This document shows positions 18,207-30,400 of a DNA stretch of 64,000 bases, piece after piece. A model generated the notes under the pieces. The model saw only the letters and a list, made by a program, of their open reading frames with translations, was not told the DNA's origin and searched no databases. How positions within the stretch are numbered: position 1 is the stretch's first letter; each line of letters starts with the position of its first letter. Source of the DNA: Phytophthora sp. 'mugwort'. Its lineage: Eukaryota; Oomycota; Peronosporomycetes; Peronosporales; Peronosporaceae. The position numbers and the translations under genes are program-made. The stretch covers positions 2,790,001 to 2,854,000 of the forward strand of contig JAUCEF010000016.1 of NCBI GenBank assembly GCA_033558025.1. The letters are read 5' to 3'.

Positions 18207-21200
18207 TCAACGGAAGAAACTGTGCAGATCGTCGAGATTGAGGCGCTCGCTGCGCCGCTCGTCGTGCGTCTTGGCTACCACGAGCACGTGCTTGGCCAGC
18301 TTCTCCTTGCGCTGCTGCAGCTGTAGGATCATGTCCTCCACCGTGTCGTTGACCACGTAGCGCTTGACAATCACGTCTTGTGTCTGACCCAGACGGTGCA
18401 CACGGTCGACGGCTTGTTCCTCGACGCCTGGATTCCACCACGGATCCAACAGAATCACGACCGATGCACACGTGAGATTAAGCCCGACACCACCAGCTTT
18501 CAGACTGATTACGAGAACTTCCACATCCTGGTCCTTAGCGAACGTATTCAGTACGCGCTCCCGTGCCTCCTGGTTCAAACTCCCATTGAACATACAGTGA
18601 CTAAAGCCATGACGTGTGAGTAGCTGAGCCACCATTGAAAGCATGGACGTCCACTGGGAGAACACGACGACCTTGCGTTTCTGTTCTGGCGACTTGACGT
18701 TCGCATTCTCGAGTTTAATGGCCGTCAGATCCCGTAGTAGCTGCCGTAACTTAGCCGACTCAAAGCCCGTGCCGTCGTCGTCTGTCGTATCAGATTTAAT
18801 GTTGTCTACTGAGTCCTTGACGTTGATGTCCTCGTCCTGCGCCTTGGGAGCAATAGAAGGCGGCGGCAGCTTGAATACTTTCGTCTGATCGACTACAGTT
18901 CGACATACAGGACAGCCGTCGTCCGGGTCGTTGGCGAGACTGTCACGTAGGCATTGGGCGCACAAGACGTGAGCACACGGGGTCAGCACCGCGTCCTGTG
19001 GTGGATCCAAGCAGATCGGACACTCTTGCGAGTCTAAGCCGTCTTCGACCTGTGCGAGGACACTCTGAATATATGAAGCAGTCAAGCCGGAGCTCGCGAG
19101 GTCTTCTGAACCGGTCCCGGTCCTCACTAACTCTGTGCGGTTGCTCGTGTGCATGTCCTTTTGCAGTTGTGCTGCGATCCGCTGGTAATAAGCTTCCGAG
19201 CTCTCGTCTTGTTGAGGTTGGAAAGCTGACGTGGTGGCGTCGTCGTTCTTGTCGTCAGGCTTGGACATCTGCTCGAAATCTTTTCCTAATGCGAGCAACG
19301 GATGGTCGCAAGCTTGACGGAGACGCAGCAAGAGCGCGAAAATCGCGACGTAACTCGTTGTTGCTGCTCCAGTAGCCACAAACCCATTGAACTCGGCTCT
19401 GCTTTTATCAAAGACGGCCTGATAGAAGGCACGTTCAGCAGCAGAGAACTCGAGCTGGACCAACTCCATGTGCTTTGGCGGAAGTTGAACAATCCAATTG
19501 CCCTGTTTGTCTCGCGAGTGCTTGGTCCGACGAAGTAAAATGGGCGTGAGAATCGCCTTGAGCCGACCCAGCGCGTTCACGTCGTCGCCGTCTTCGTACG
19601 GCTTGGTGATGACTCGCTTCCACCAAGCAACCCGACTCCATGGCTCGTATTGAAGGAAACAGAGCAGCGAGAAGAGATCATCGAGGGTGTTCTGAAGAGG
19701 AGTCCCAGTCAGACACCAGCGATGCATCACTTTCAAGGCCGAACATGTCTTGAAGTAGCCCGTGGCCCGGTTCTTGATGCTGTGCGCTTCGTCAAGAATG
19801 ACGCGGGTCCATTCGATTGTCGTGAGAAGACCGTTCTTCCCAGTCTCGGCTGCTAACACGCCGTAAGTCGTGAGTACAAGGTCGCTCTTGGTAAATGACG
19901 TCGTAGAGAGAGCACTTCTCGTGTCCCGATCGTCGCCATAGTAGACATAAACACTGAGTGTGTTTGGAAGGAACCGTTCTTGTGCTTCATTCTTCCACTG
20001 GTGAAGTAAACTTAACGGACATATCACCAGAGTTTTGCCCACTGCTGTCCGTTCCCCGCGACCTGGTGAGTCGATTTTGTCATTGGGAACTTGCTCTCCG
20101 CCGACGTGTTTCTGGTAAGCAATTAGAGACAGCATCATCATTGTTTTCCCTGTGTACATTACATTACAGCAAAATGATTAGTGCTGGTTTCAATCCACCG
20201 TCATTTATACAATTTAACTTACCCATTCCCATATCGTCTGCCAAAATGCCACCAAGACAGGGAGCAGGAGGTTCAGGTCGCTTTAATGACGCGCTTTTCT
20301 CAAAGGGATTCACGTAGTACGTACTGTTGGAGCAAAAGTGACGCTCCTCCCACATCTGAACAATTGTCGAAATCTCGTTAGCAAAAAAAAACATCAAACA
20401 TTTCCTGCAAAAGACGTACCGGGTCGGTACTTTCTTGAGTCCTGACCCCATTCCGGAGCTGATTCTCTCGCCATAACATCCATTTCAGAGCTTGTTTCTG
20501 GTGATCTCGTAGCTCAATCGCCTTGAGATATGGCACAAGATGCTCCGAGGGATCCAGATCCAAACCATCAGTCAAATTGTACAGATCGTTCACTCCCACA
20601 CACTCGGAGAACAACGTATCGAGGTCCTCTGGGTTCACTGACGTCTCCTCCGCGTCAGACGTTGAGCGTGACACCACCACATCCAAAGAAGGTCCGTTGA
20701 TCATCTGCAATAAATTGTACAATTGATCCGAGAGGTGGAAGTTGACGTCGCCGTCTTTGAACACGTTAAACGCCTTCCTACTCACGTACACAACCACAGT
20801 TATCTGCCACCATATACAAGTCACAAATGAAGTAAGCAAAGCCCTGATGTACATACCTACACATACACGTACATTAAATGATGCGAACATATGCGTCGAC
20901 ACAGGTGGGACCTCGCACACGCCTCTGAGTCTCACAAGCCCGGTCTTCATCAATGGATGCAGTAACGTCTCCAAGTTCCTCTCCAGGCGTCCAATCTGAC
21001 AATGTGTTAACATCGCAATCCTCACAATACCCGAAGCCGTGGAGGTAGCCAGTCCTGGTCTCAGTCTCTTTTTGCCTGCGTTTTCTGCCTGTAACAGCAG
21101 TTCATCTCCCACTTGGAAAGTGACGCCCTGACGGTTCACCGAGGCCTGCATAGAAGTCTTGCCCAGTACGTAGAAGCTCTCGTCTTCTGTATCGACCTGC

Positions 21201-21640
21201 TCCAGCTTCTTCAGCGTCATTTCCAGCTTGCGAGTGGTTTCGTCGTCCGCTTGAGACGCGGCCACTGAGTCCTGTATGGCCAGACGTTCGAAGTACTCGG
21301 ACGCTGCCCCAGAAACACTGAAGCAGTTACGTTGCAATAGCGGCATCATCTCGTCGTCGGGTAGCTCGATACCGAGCTCTTTAAGTTGCTGCAGCTTCTT
21401 CTCGACGCGTCGCTGCTCCTTCTCCACGGAGCTGCCGACACTGAAGAGCAGCGACGGCGACTGCGCAGAATTGGGCGGTGTCGTCTTCACCTTCGCCTTC
21501 TTGTCGCTGCGACTGGCCACCGACGTCACTGACGTCTTCGAGGGCGTCACGACAGGCCGCGCGTCCAAACACATGGCGCATTGACGCAAGCGCGCCTCGT
21601 TCTCGAACGTGCAGCGCGCGCAGCTCCACGCCGTCGCCAT
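18207..21640 (-). CDS. RAD5/HLTF-like SNF2-family helicase with RING finger
   Basis: Exons 21640-20420, 20355-20223 and 20149-18207 join in phase to about 1,098 codons. A 69-base GTACGT...GGCAG stretch inside the first exon (after MFASFN) is probably also an intron, giving about 1,075. In order there is a RanBP2-type zinc finger (C7, C10, C21, C24), an N-terminal region with the NFHLSDQLYNLL segment, SNF2 motif I (DDMGMGKT), motif II DEAH (VILDEAHSIKN), LTGTPLQN, a C3HC4 RING inserted between the two helicase lobes (CPICLDPP to CPVCRTV), and helicase C motifs (LVISLKAGGVGLNLT, DRVHRLGQT). Proteins of this plan are DNA translocases and ubiquitin ligases that polyubiquitinate PCNA at stalled forks. 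No HIRAN domain was recognised. The start is the ATG; an upstream TTG is in frame. Confidence 0.92.
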
Positions 21641-21743
21641 TGCCGCCAAAAACTATTAAGTATTGGGAAAATGTGTAACCTTCAAACCGGGGTTACACTA
21701 TGGGTTACACTTATTGCTGGTCAAGACAATATCTCTCAAAACG
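21641..21743. promoter_or_regulatory. 103-bp bidirectional promoter with three GGTTACAC boxes
   Basis: Only 103 bases separate the divergent ATGs of the RAD5-like and MiaB-like genes. The octamer GGTTACAC occurs at 21691-21698 and 21703-21710 and inverted (GTGTAACC) at 21673-21680. The two direct copies are 12 bases apart, and the inverted copy can pair with either. They are candidate binding sites for one shared factor. Confidence 0.5.
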
Positions 21744-23624
21744 ATGCTGGCCGCTAGTCGCCGTGCCTTGGCTGTGCGCAGTTCGCGCGCTGTCGCTGTG
21801 CGCTTCGAGAGCAGCCACACACCAGCGAAGAAGGTGAAGGTCCACAGCTCGCGTCTGCCTGATGACGGTCCGGGCCTGGGTGACTTCTTGCGCGAGTCGC
21901 AGTCGCACGACCACCAGCGTACGGCTGAGACGGCGCGCGAGCCTAGCGAGATGAACTTCCCCATGGCGCCCAGTAGTGTGCGGTTACTGGAGGAATTAGA
22001 GGAGGAACAGACGCAACGCAGTCGCTCCTTCTTCATCGAGACGTATGGCTGCCAGATGAACTCGGCCGACTCAGAGATCGTCCGCGCCATCCTGCTGGAA
22101 GGCGGTTACACGCCGGCGGCCACGGCTGACGCCGCCGATGTCGTGCTCATCAACACATGCGCCGTACGTGATAACGCCGAGGCCAAGATCTGGAACAGAC
22201 TCGAGATGCTGCGCCAGATTAAGGCCAAACTCATACGCCAGAAGCAGAAGGACGTACAGACCGTCGGCGTGCTGGGCTGCATGGCCGAGCGACTCAAGCA
22301 GAAATTACTCGAGTCCGACAAGATGGTGGATCTAGTGGTGGGTCCCGACGCGTACCGTGACATCCCCAACTTGCTGCGTGTGGTGCACGGCAGTGGCGAA
22401 GCAGCAGTCAACGTGCAGCTCTCGCTGGACGAGACGTACGCGGACATTGCGCCTGTACGTGCAGACCCGCACAGCCCGTCGGCCTTTGTGTCCATCATGC
22501 GTGGATGCAACAACATGTGCGCTTACTGCATCGTGCCGTTCACGCGCGGACGCGAACGTAGTCGCGTCATGAACTCGATCGTGGACGAGGTGCGTGCACT
22601 GAGGGACCAGGGTGTCAAGGAGGTCGTGCTGCTCGGACAGAACGTCAATTCGTACCACGACAAGGAATCAGAGGGAGCCGCCGAGAAGGGACGTGGATAC
22701 GTCTCGTCCGCCGGCTTCAGCAACATGTTTCGCTCGCGTGATGCGCCTGGTTTCCGCTTCGCCGACCTACTGGACGAAGTTTCCCGAGTAGACCCGGAGA
22801 TGCGTCTGCGTTTCACGTCGCCGCACCCGAAGGACTTTCCAAATGAAGTACTGGATCTTGTGAACGAACGTCCTAACATTTGTAAACAGATTCACATGCC
22901 GGCTCAAAGTGGGAGCACTACGCTGCTGGAACGTATGCGTCGTGGCTACTCACGTGAGGCGTATCTCGCACTGGTAGACAACATGCGCGCTCGGATTCCT
23001 GGTGTAGCCATCTCGTCGGATTTCATCGCTGGCTTTTGTGGGGAAACGGAAGACGAACACGCCGACACGCTTTCGCTCATGCGTCGCGTGTGTTACGACC
23101 AGGCTTTCATGTTCGCCTACTCGGTTCGTGCCCGTACTCATGCTGCACATCGCATGGAAGATGACGTTTCTCAGGAGGACAAGCTACGTCGTCTGCGGGA
23201 GGTCATTGACACGTATAGCGACGTGGTTACGCGCAAGAATCACGTCGAGGACTCGGACCGCCTGCATCTCGTACTCGTCCAAGGCCCCAGTCGTCGCTCC
23301 ACGGACAAAGAACCGAAGCTCACGGGACTCACAGACACGAGCAAGCGCTGCGTGTTTCCCAACCAGGTAATGCCAGCTTCCCTGCGTGCCTTCACGCAAC
23401 AGGCAGGCGAGTTGGCTTCCGAGTTCCTGCCTCTGCCTAGTGTTATCTCAGAGAGTGTTCACGCAGCACCTGGCGACTATGTGCTCGTACGCGTTCGTGA
23501 GGCTGGTCGTCACACGCTCCACGCTACTCCTGTGGCACGTACGACTCTGCAGGAAGTCGCAGAGCTTATACCAGTCGAACTGCTCGGCGCCCGGCCCCAC
23601 TCGCTTGAAGCTCTGGAGCTATAG
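21744..23624 (+). CDS. miaB: MiaB-type tRNA methylthiotransferase, mitochondrial
   Basis: A single exon; ATG 21744 gives 626 residues (the upstream frame has no better start). This radical-SAM enzyme adds a methylthio group at C2 of N6-isopentenyladenosine-37 in tRNAs reading UNN codons. Three domains are visible. The N-terminal UPF0004 domain binds a second Fe-S cluster through C103 (YGCQMN), C139 (NTCAVR) and C179 (LGCMAE). The radical-SAM core has C255-x3-C259-x2-C262 (RGCNNMCAYCIVPF), followed by VVLLGQNVNSY, RFTSPHP and HMPAQSGS. The C-terminal TRAM domain is recognisable by DYVLVRV. The Arg/Ala-rich start (MLAASRRALAVRSSRAVAVR) looks like a mitochondrial presequence, as in CDK5RAP1. The insertion between LGQNVNSY and FADLL (about 35 residues) is longer than in bacterial MiaB. 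It converges on the prefoldin gene. Confidence 0.94.
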   Translation: MLAASRRALAVRSSRAVAVRFESSHTPAKKVKVHSSRLPDDGPGLGDFLRESQSHDHQRTAETAREPSEMNFPMAPSSVRLLEELEEEQTQRSRSFFIETYGCQMNSADSEIVRAILLEGGYTPAATADAADVVLINTCAVRDNAEAKIWNRLEMLRQIKAKLIRQKQKDVQTVGVLGCMAERLKQKLLESDKMVDLVVGPDAYRDIPNLLRVVHGSGEAAVNVQLSLDETYADIAPVRADPHSPSAFVSIMRGCNNMCAYCIVPFTRGRERSRVMNSIVDEVRALRDQGVKEVVLLGQNVNSYHDKESEGAAEKGRGYVSSAGFSNMFRSRDAPGFRFADLLDEVSRVDPEMRLRFTSPHPKDFPNEVLDLVNERPNICKQIHMPAQSGSTTLLERMRRGYSREAYLALVDNMRARIPGVAISSDFIAGFCGETEDEHADTLSLMRRVCYDQAFMFAYSVRARTHAAHRMEDDVSQEDKLRRLREVIDTYSDVVTRKNHVEDSDRLHLVLVQGPSRRSTDKEPKLTGLTDTSKRCVFPNQVMPASLRAFTQQAGELASEFLPLPSVISESVHAAPGDYVLVRVREAGRHTLHATPVARTTLQEVAELIPVELLGARPHSLEALEL

Positions 23625-23742
23625 ATCTTTAGACACGACATTGTTTACACCAAAGAGACGACAGCTGGACAGGCAGCAAAAAGAAGCACATTTGATCCCT
23701 TCATTATGACTGACGTTAAGTCTGGCACGTTCCATACGCCAG

Positions 23743-24260
23743 TTAATGAGCCGCGGCGGCGCCCTTGGCAGCCTCCGCCGCACGCTTCTGCATCTCCATT
23801 TGCGTGTTGGAGATCTACACAGCAGCAACATAACGTCAGCCTCATCTCCCGTCTCCCTACAGAGCCATTGTCACGCACATTGGTCCGGATACCGATGGCT
23901 TCCTTCTCCTTGGCCTCGATCTTGGTGTTCACTTTGCTCCTGTACAGTACCCACGTTAATGAGTCGGTTCATCCCCATCCACTCTCGTCCACTCGCTGCT
24001 TACAGTTCATTGTTAATGAACTCGAGACGTTTATTGACGTTCGTCTTGGCCTCGTCCACGTCCTGTTTGAGCAGCACGGGACCCACAAGTTTGTAGACCT
24101 TGGCCTCGTCGTCCAGTAGGTCCAACTCCTGCTTCACCATGTTGTTCTCGTTGGCCTGCTGCGCGTACGTCTGTCGCTGTGTCGCCAGCACTTGCACCTC
24201 GTCCTGTAGCGCCCGGTAGCGCGTCATCTCCGCCTCCACTTGGTCCTTGAGCTCCGCCAT
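23743..24260 (-). CDS. PFD6: Prefoldin subunit 6 (beta-type)
   Basis: Three exons, 24260-24004, 23939-23879 and 23814-23743, join in phase to 129 residues. Prefoldin is the hexameric jellyfish-shaped chaperone that hands nascent actin and tubulin to the CCT chaperonin; subunit 6 is a beta-class member. The sequence has the expected two helices (MAELKDQVEAEMTRYRALQD, then the C-terminal helix) around a central beta-hairpin region (NNMVKQELDLLDDEAKVYKL, GPVLLKQDVDEAK). The ATG at 24260 is preferred over an in-frame GTG two codons upstream. The tail is Ala-rich (MQKRAAEAAKGAAAAH). The gene lies 169 bases downstream of the giant gene on the same strand. Confidence 0.92.
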
Positions 24261-24429
24261 CTTCACGCGTTCTTAACTCCACCAATGGTCGTCAAGTGTT
24301 AAAGTATACGTGTATACACACCTTGCTTGTTAGAAAAGTCGATTGAAAAATGAAATGTGTATTTAGAATATGCAACAATCATCTTAAACTAGCTACGATA
24401 TGCACGTGCATGGCCCCGTACCTGACGCC

Positions 24430-27400
24430 TTAGGCGGCAGTGGTGCTGCTGAGGCCGCTGTTGGTGGACTGGCGCGTTGTCGACACTCGCTTGGTGCCGC
24501 GAGGGGACGTGATCTCGGTCGTAGTCACTGTAAAGTCGCCCTCGATTCTAATCTTGCGTGTCGTGGTTGAGCCTGCAGTGGCAGTCGACTGGGTTCTCAT
24601 AGGAGACGCGTAGGTCGTCGTCTTGCTCGTCTGGCTCGACGATGGGGACGCGTACGCCGTGATCTTCATACTCCTCGTTGCGTCATTGGACTGTGGCGAC
24701 GCGAAACCTGCAGCAGAGCTCATCGGTGATCCGAACGGCGACCTCGCTGGAGATCCCCGTGTAAAGCGGTGCTTCAGCTGACGTCGAAGAGGAGAATACG
24801 ATGTGCTCAGTCGGGCCGTCGAGCCGCTGTGCGCCGGGCTACCCACGGGGGTGCTCGTCCGCGACAGAGCGCCAGCACCGGGGCCACCCGTGACGAGTAC
24901 CATGTCGTCCGCAAACTTCATCAATCCGGAGAACATGCGACTACGGCGCAGTTGACGTTGGTTGTTAAAGCCTTGGATCATGGTGACCTGGTGGTGAATT
25001 TGCTGCTCTTCGGTCAAATTCAGCAAGTAATCGGACACGGTGACACCAGGAGCACAGACAAAGCCGAGCTCTTGGAAGTACGTGACCAGCGACTCTCCTG
25101 TGCCGTGGAACAGCACTTCGCCATTCTCCAGAATCAGAACATCTTCATAGTACGCACACTTCTTCGGCACAATCTGAAGCGCGGACACCACGAACTCCAC
25201 TTCCATCACTGAAGAACCGTCAGCGCCATTGCGGGTGCGGCACACTTCGTCAATCAGCAGCGTTCGCTGGTACTTTCCAACGCCAAGACCCAACTGCTGA
25301 ACTGCAACGCCGGGGTAGTGAAAGGACAGGGAGCGCGCAATTGTCCACGTGGCTCGCTTTTCTTCGTACGTGCCCGTGTTGAAGAATCCATCCTCAAAGC
25401 TCACGAAGTTTTGGTCGCAGAAGTCACGGGCAAAGTTGAGTAGTTCCTTTCGGGGCATGGCCTTTGACAGGCTACGGCCGCGACGCTGCACGTACGACAC
25501 GAACTGAGGAAGCCATGTCTTGACAAGACGGCGTCGCTTCATGTTCCACCAGGCAGAACCCTTGTCAGTACGCTGGACCGTCGTCACTGCTAATTTCTCT
25601 TCCCAACCCAACTCCGCGGCCGTGCGCTTCGAGCCGTCAATGCCAACAACAGATGTAACACTGATGACACCTAACGCATCTTCATCATTCTCCTCGCGGG
25701 TCTCCGTCTCCACCGTCGTATTCGTCTCGCCCGCCACAGTCTTCGTCACCGTCGTCGTCTCCACCTCGATCATACGCTTCACCGCGCCGCTGGACGTAGT
25801 CACCTTGCGGATCGTCGTGCGAACCGTCTTAGTAATGACATTTCCGTTCGCGCCCGTTGTGCGGAACACCTCGGTCTTCACCGTGGCGCCCGCAGAACCG
25901 TCCTCATCTGTCTCCTGCATGGTCGACGAGCTAATCAGAGTCGCTTCCGACGCGGACGTGCTGCTTGTGGTCGCGCTCGTGACACTGCTGTCATCGACCT
26001 CCTCGCGGGTCTCCGTCTCCATCGTCGTATTCGTCTCGCCCGCCACAGTCTTCGTCACCGTCGTCGTCTCCACCTCGATCATACGCTTCACCGCGCCGCT
26101 GGACGTAGTCACCTTGCGGATCGTCGTGCGAACCGTCTTAGTAATGACATTTCCGTTCGCGCCCGTTGTGCGGAACACCTCGGTCTTCACCGTGGCGCCC
26201 GCAGAACCGTCCTCATCTGTCTCCTGCATGGTCGACGAGCTAATCAGAGTCGCTTCCGACGCGGACGTGCTGCTTGTGGTCGCGCTCGTGACACTGCTGT
26301 CATCGACCTCCTCGCGGGTCTCCGTCTCCACCGTCGTATTCGTCTCGCCCGCCACAGTCTTCGTCACCGTCGTCGTCTCCACCTCGATCATACGCTTCAC
26401 CGCGCCGCTGGACGTAGTCACCTTGCGGATCGTCGTGCGAACCGTCTTAGTAATGACATTTCCGTTCGCGCCCGTTGTGCGGAACACCTCGGTCTTCACC
26501 GTGGCGCCCGCAGAACCGTCCTCATCCGTCTCCTGCATGGTCGACGAGCTAATCAGAGTCGCTTCCGACGCGGACGTGCTGCTTGTGGTCGCGCTCGTGA
26601 CACTGCTGTCATCGACCTCCTCGCGGGTCTCCGTCTCCACCGTCGTATTCGTCTCGCCCGCCACAGTCTTCGTCACCGTCGTCGTCTCCACCTCGATCAT
26701 ACGCTTCACCGCGCCGCTGGACGTAGTCACCTTGCGGATCGTCGTGCGAACCGTCTTAGTAATGACATTTCCGTTCGCGCCCGTTGTGCGGAACACCTCG
26801 GTCTTCACCGTGGCGCCCGCAGAACCGTCCTCATCTGTCTCCTGCATGGTCGACGAGCTAATCAGAGTCGCTTCCGACGCGGACGTGCTGCTTGTGGTCG
26901 CGCTCGTGACACTGCTGTCATCGACCTCCTCGCGGGTCTCCGTCTCCACCGTCGTATTCGTCTCGCCCGCCACAGTCTTCGTCACCGTCGTCGTCTCCAC
27001 CTCGATCATACGCTTCACCGCGCCGCTGGACATAGTCACCTTGCGGATCGTCGTGCAAACCGTCTTAGTAATGACATTTCCGTTCGCGCCCATTGTGCGG
27101 AACACCTCGGTCTTCACCGTGGCGCCCGCAGAACCGTCCTCATCCGTCTCCTGCATGGTCGACGAGCTAATCAGAGTCGCTTCCGACGCGGACGTGCTGC
27201 TTGTGGTCGCGCTCGTGACACTGCTGTCATCGACCTCCTCGCGGGTCTCCGTCTCCACCGTCGTATTCGTCTCGCCCGCCACAGTCTTCGTCACCGTCGT
27301 CGTCTCCACCTCGATCATACGCTTCACCGCGCCGCTGGACGTAGTCACCTTGCGGATCGTCGTGCGAACCGTCTTAGTAATGACATTTCCGTTCGCGCCC

Positions 27401-30400
27401 GTTGTGCGGAACACCTCGGTCTTCACCGTGGCGCCCGCAGAACCGTCCTCATCTGTCTCCTGCATGGTCGACGAGCTAATCAGAGTCGCTTCCGACGCGG
27501 ACGTGCTGCTTGTGGTCGCGCTCGTGACACTGCTGTCATCGACCTCCTCGCGGGTCTCCGTCTCCACCGTCGTATTCGTCTCGCCCGCCACAGTCTTCGT
27601 CACCGTCGTCGTCTCCACCTCGATCATACGCTTCACCGCGCCGCTGGACATAGTCACCTTGCGGATCGTCGTGCAAACCGTCTTAGTAATGACATTTCCG
27701 TTCGCGCCCATTGTGCGGAACACCTCGGTCTTCACCGTGGCGCCCGCAGAACCGTCCTCATCCGTCTCCTGCATGGTCGACGAGCTAATCAGAGTCGCTT
27801 CCGACGCGGACGTGCTGCTTGTGGTCGCGCTCGTGACACTGCTGTCATCGACCTCCTCGCGGGTCTCCGTCTCCACCGTCGTATTCGTCTCGCCCGCCAC
27901 AGTCTTCGTCACCGTCGTCGTCTCCACCTCGATCATACGCTTCACCGCGCCGCTGGACGTAGTCACCTTGCGGATCGTCGTGCGAACCGTCTTAGTAATG
28001 ACATTTCCGTTCGCGCCCGTTGTGCGGAACACCTCGGTCTTCACCGTGGCGCCCGCAGAACCGTCCTCATCTGTCTCCTGCATGGTCGACGAGCTAATCA
28101 GAGTCGCTTCCGACGCGGACGTGCTGCTTGTGGTCGCGCTCGTGACACTGCTGTCATCGACCTCCTCGCGGGTCTCCGTCTCCACCGTCGTATTCGTCTC
28201 GCCCGCCACAGTCTTCGTCACCGTCGTCGTCTCCACCTCGATCATACGCTTCACCGCGCCGCTGGACGTAGTCACCTTGCGGATCGTCGTGCGAACCGTC
28301 TTAGTAATGACATTTCCGTTCGCGCCCGTTGTGCGGAACACCTCGGTCTTCACCGTGGCGCCCGCAGAACCGTCCTCATCTGTCTCCTGCATGGTCGACG
28401 AGCTAATCAGAGTCGCTTCCGACGCGGACGTGCTGCTTGTGGTCGCGCTCGTGACACTGCTGTCATCGACCTCCTCGCGGGTCTCCGTCTCCACCGTCGT
28501 ATTCGTCTCGCCCGCCACAGTCTTCGTCACCGTCGTCGTCTCCACCTCGATCATACGCTTCACCGCGCCGCTGGACGTAGTCACCTTGCGGATCGTCGTG
28601 CGAACCGTCTTAGTAATGACATTTCCGTTCGCGCCCGTTGTGCGGAACACCTCGGTCTTCACCGTGGCGCCCGCAGAACCGTCCTCATCTGTCTCCTGCA
28701 TGGTCGACGAGCTAATCAGAGTCGCTTCCGACGCGGACGTGCTGCTTGTGGTCGCGCTCGTGACACTGCTGTCATCGACCTCCTCGCGGGTCTCCGTCTC
28801 CACCGTCGTATTCGTCTCGCCCGCCACAGTCTTCGTCACCGTCGTCGTCTCCACCTCGATCATACGCTTCACCGCGCCGCTGGACGTAGTCACCTTGCGG
28901 ATCGTCGTGCGAACCGTCTTAGTAATGACATTTCCGTTCGCGCCCGTTGTGCGGAACACCTCGGTCTTCACCGTGGCGCCCGCAGAACCGTCCTCATCCG
29001 TCTCCTGCATGGTCGACGAGCTAATCAGAGTCGCTTCCGACGCGGACGTGCTGCTTGTGGTCGCGCTCGTGACACTGCTGTCATCGACCTCCTCGCGGGT
29101 CTCCGTCTCCACCGTCGTATTCGTCTCGCCCGCCACAGTCTTCGTCACCGTCGTCGTCTCCACCTCGATCATACGCTTCACCGCGCCGCTGGACGTAGTC
29201 ACCTTGCGGATCGTCGTGCAAACCGTCTTAGTAATGACATTTCCGTTCGCGCCCATTGTGCGGAACACCTCGGTCTTCACCGTGGCGCCCGCAGAACCGT
29301 CCTCGTCCGTCTCCTGCGTGGTCGACGAGCTCTTCGCAATTGCTTCCACCGCCTCCTTAGTCTTAAAGTTGGACGTCTCCGTGGTCTCCTCCTCGGTCGT
29401 GCCGGTGGTCGGCTTGCGCTTCGGCTTGCGGTGCTTCTTCGACTTGGGCTTCTTGCCCTCCGTCACGTCCGTCTCCTCCACGGTCTCCTCCACGATCTCG
29501 GTCGTCTCCGTCGTTTCGACCGTCACCTCGCTCGTAGACGGCACCTCCTCGGTCGTCTCAGTGGTGGTCACCTCCGTCACTTCCGTCACTTCCGTCGTCT
29601 CCTCAGGCTTCACGTCGGTCTTCTCGACCGTCTCGGTGGTCTCTTCCGTCACCTCGGTGGTCTCCTCCTCGGTCGTGCCGGCGGTCGGCTTGCGCTTCGG
29701 CTTGCGGTGCTTCTTCGACTTGGGCTTCTTGTCCTCCGTCACGTCCGTCTCCTCCACGGTCTCCTCCACGATCTCGGTCGTCTCCGTCGTTTCGACCGTC
29801 ACCTCGCTCGTAGACGGCACCTCCTCGGTCGTCTCAGTGGTGGTCACCTCCGTCACCTCCGTCACTTCCGTCGTCTCCTCAGGCTTCACGTCGGTCGTCT
29901 CGACCGTCTCGGTGGTCTCTTCCGTCACCTCGGTGGTCTCCTCCTCGGTCGTGCCGGCGGTCGGCTTGCGCTTCGGCTTGCGGTGCTTCTTCGACTTGGG
30001 CTTCTTGCCCTCCGTCACGTCCGTCTCCTCCACGGTCTCCTCCACGATCTCGGTCGTCTCCGTCGTTTCGACCGTCACCTCGCTCGTAGACGGCACCTCC
30101 TCGGTCGTCTCAGTGGTGGTCACCTCCGTCACTTCCGTCACTTCCGTCGTCTCCTCAGGCTTCACGTCGGTCGTCTCGACCGTCTCGGTGGTCTCTTCCG
30201 TCACCTCGGTGGTCTCCTCCTCGGTCGTGCCGGCGGTCGGCTTGCGCTTCGGCTTGCGGTGCTTCTTCGACTTGGGCTTCTTGCCCTCCGTCACGTCCGT
30301 CTCCTCCACGGTCTCCTCCACGATCTCGGTCGTCTCCGTCGTTTCGACCGTCACCTCGCTCGTAGACGGCACCTCCTCGGTCGTCTCAGTGGTGGTCACC

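Noticed and set aside
24850..24920. GGPGAGALS in the C-terminal domain as a Walker A motif
   Set aside because: The essential Lys before Ser/Thr is missing and the stretch lies after, not before, the Walker-B-like strand. The N-terminal paralogue has only AGSPIVEAS there.
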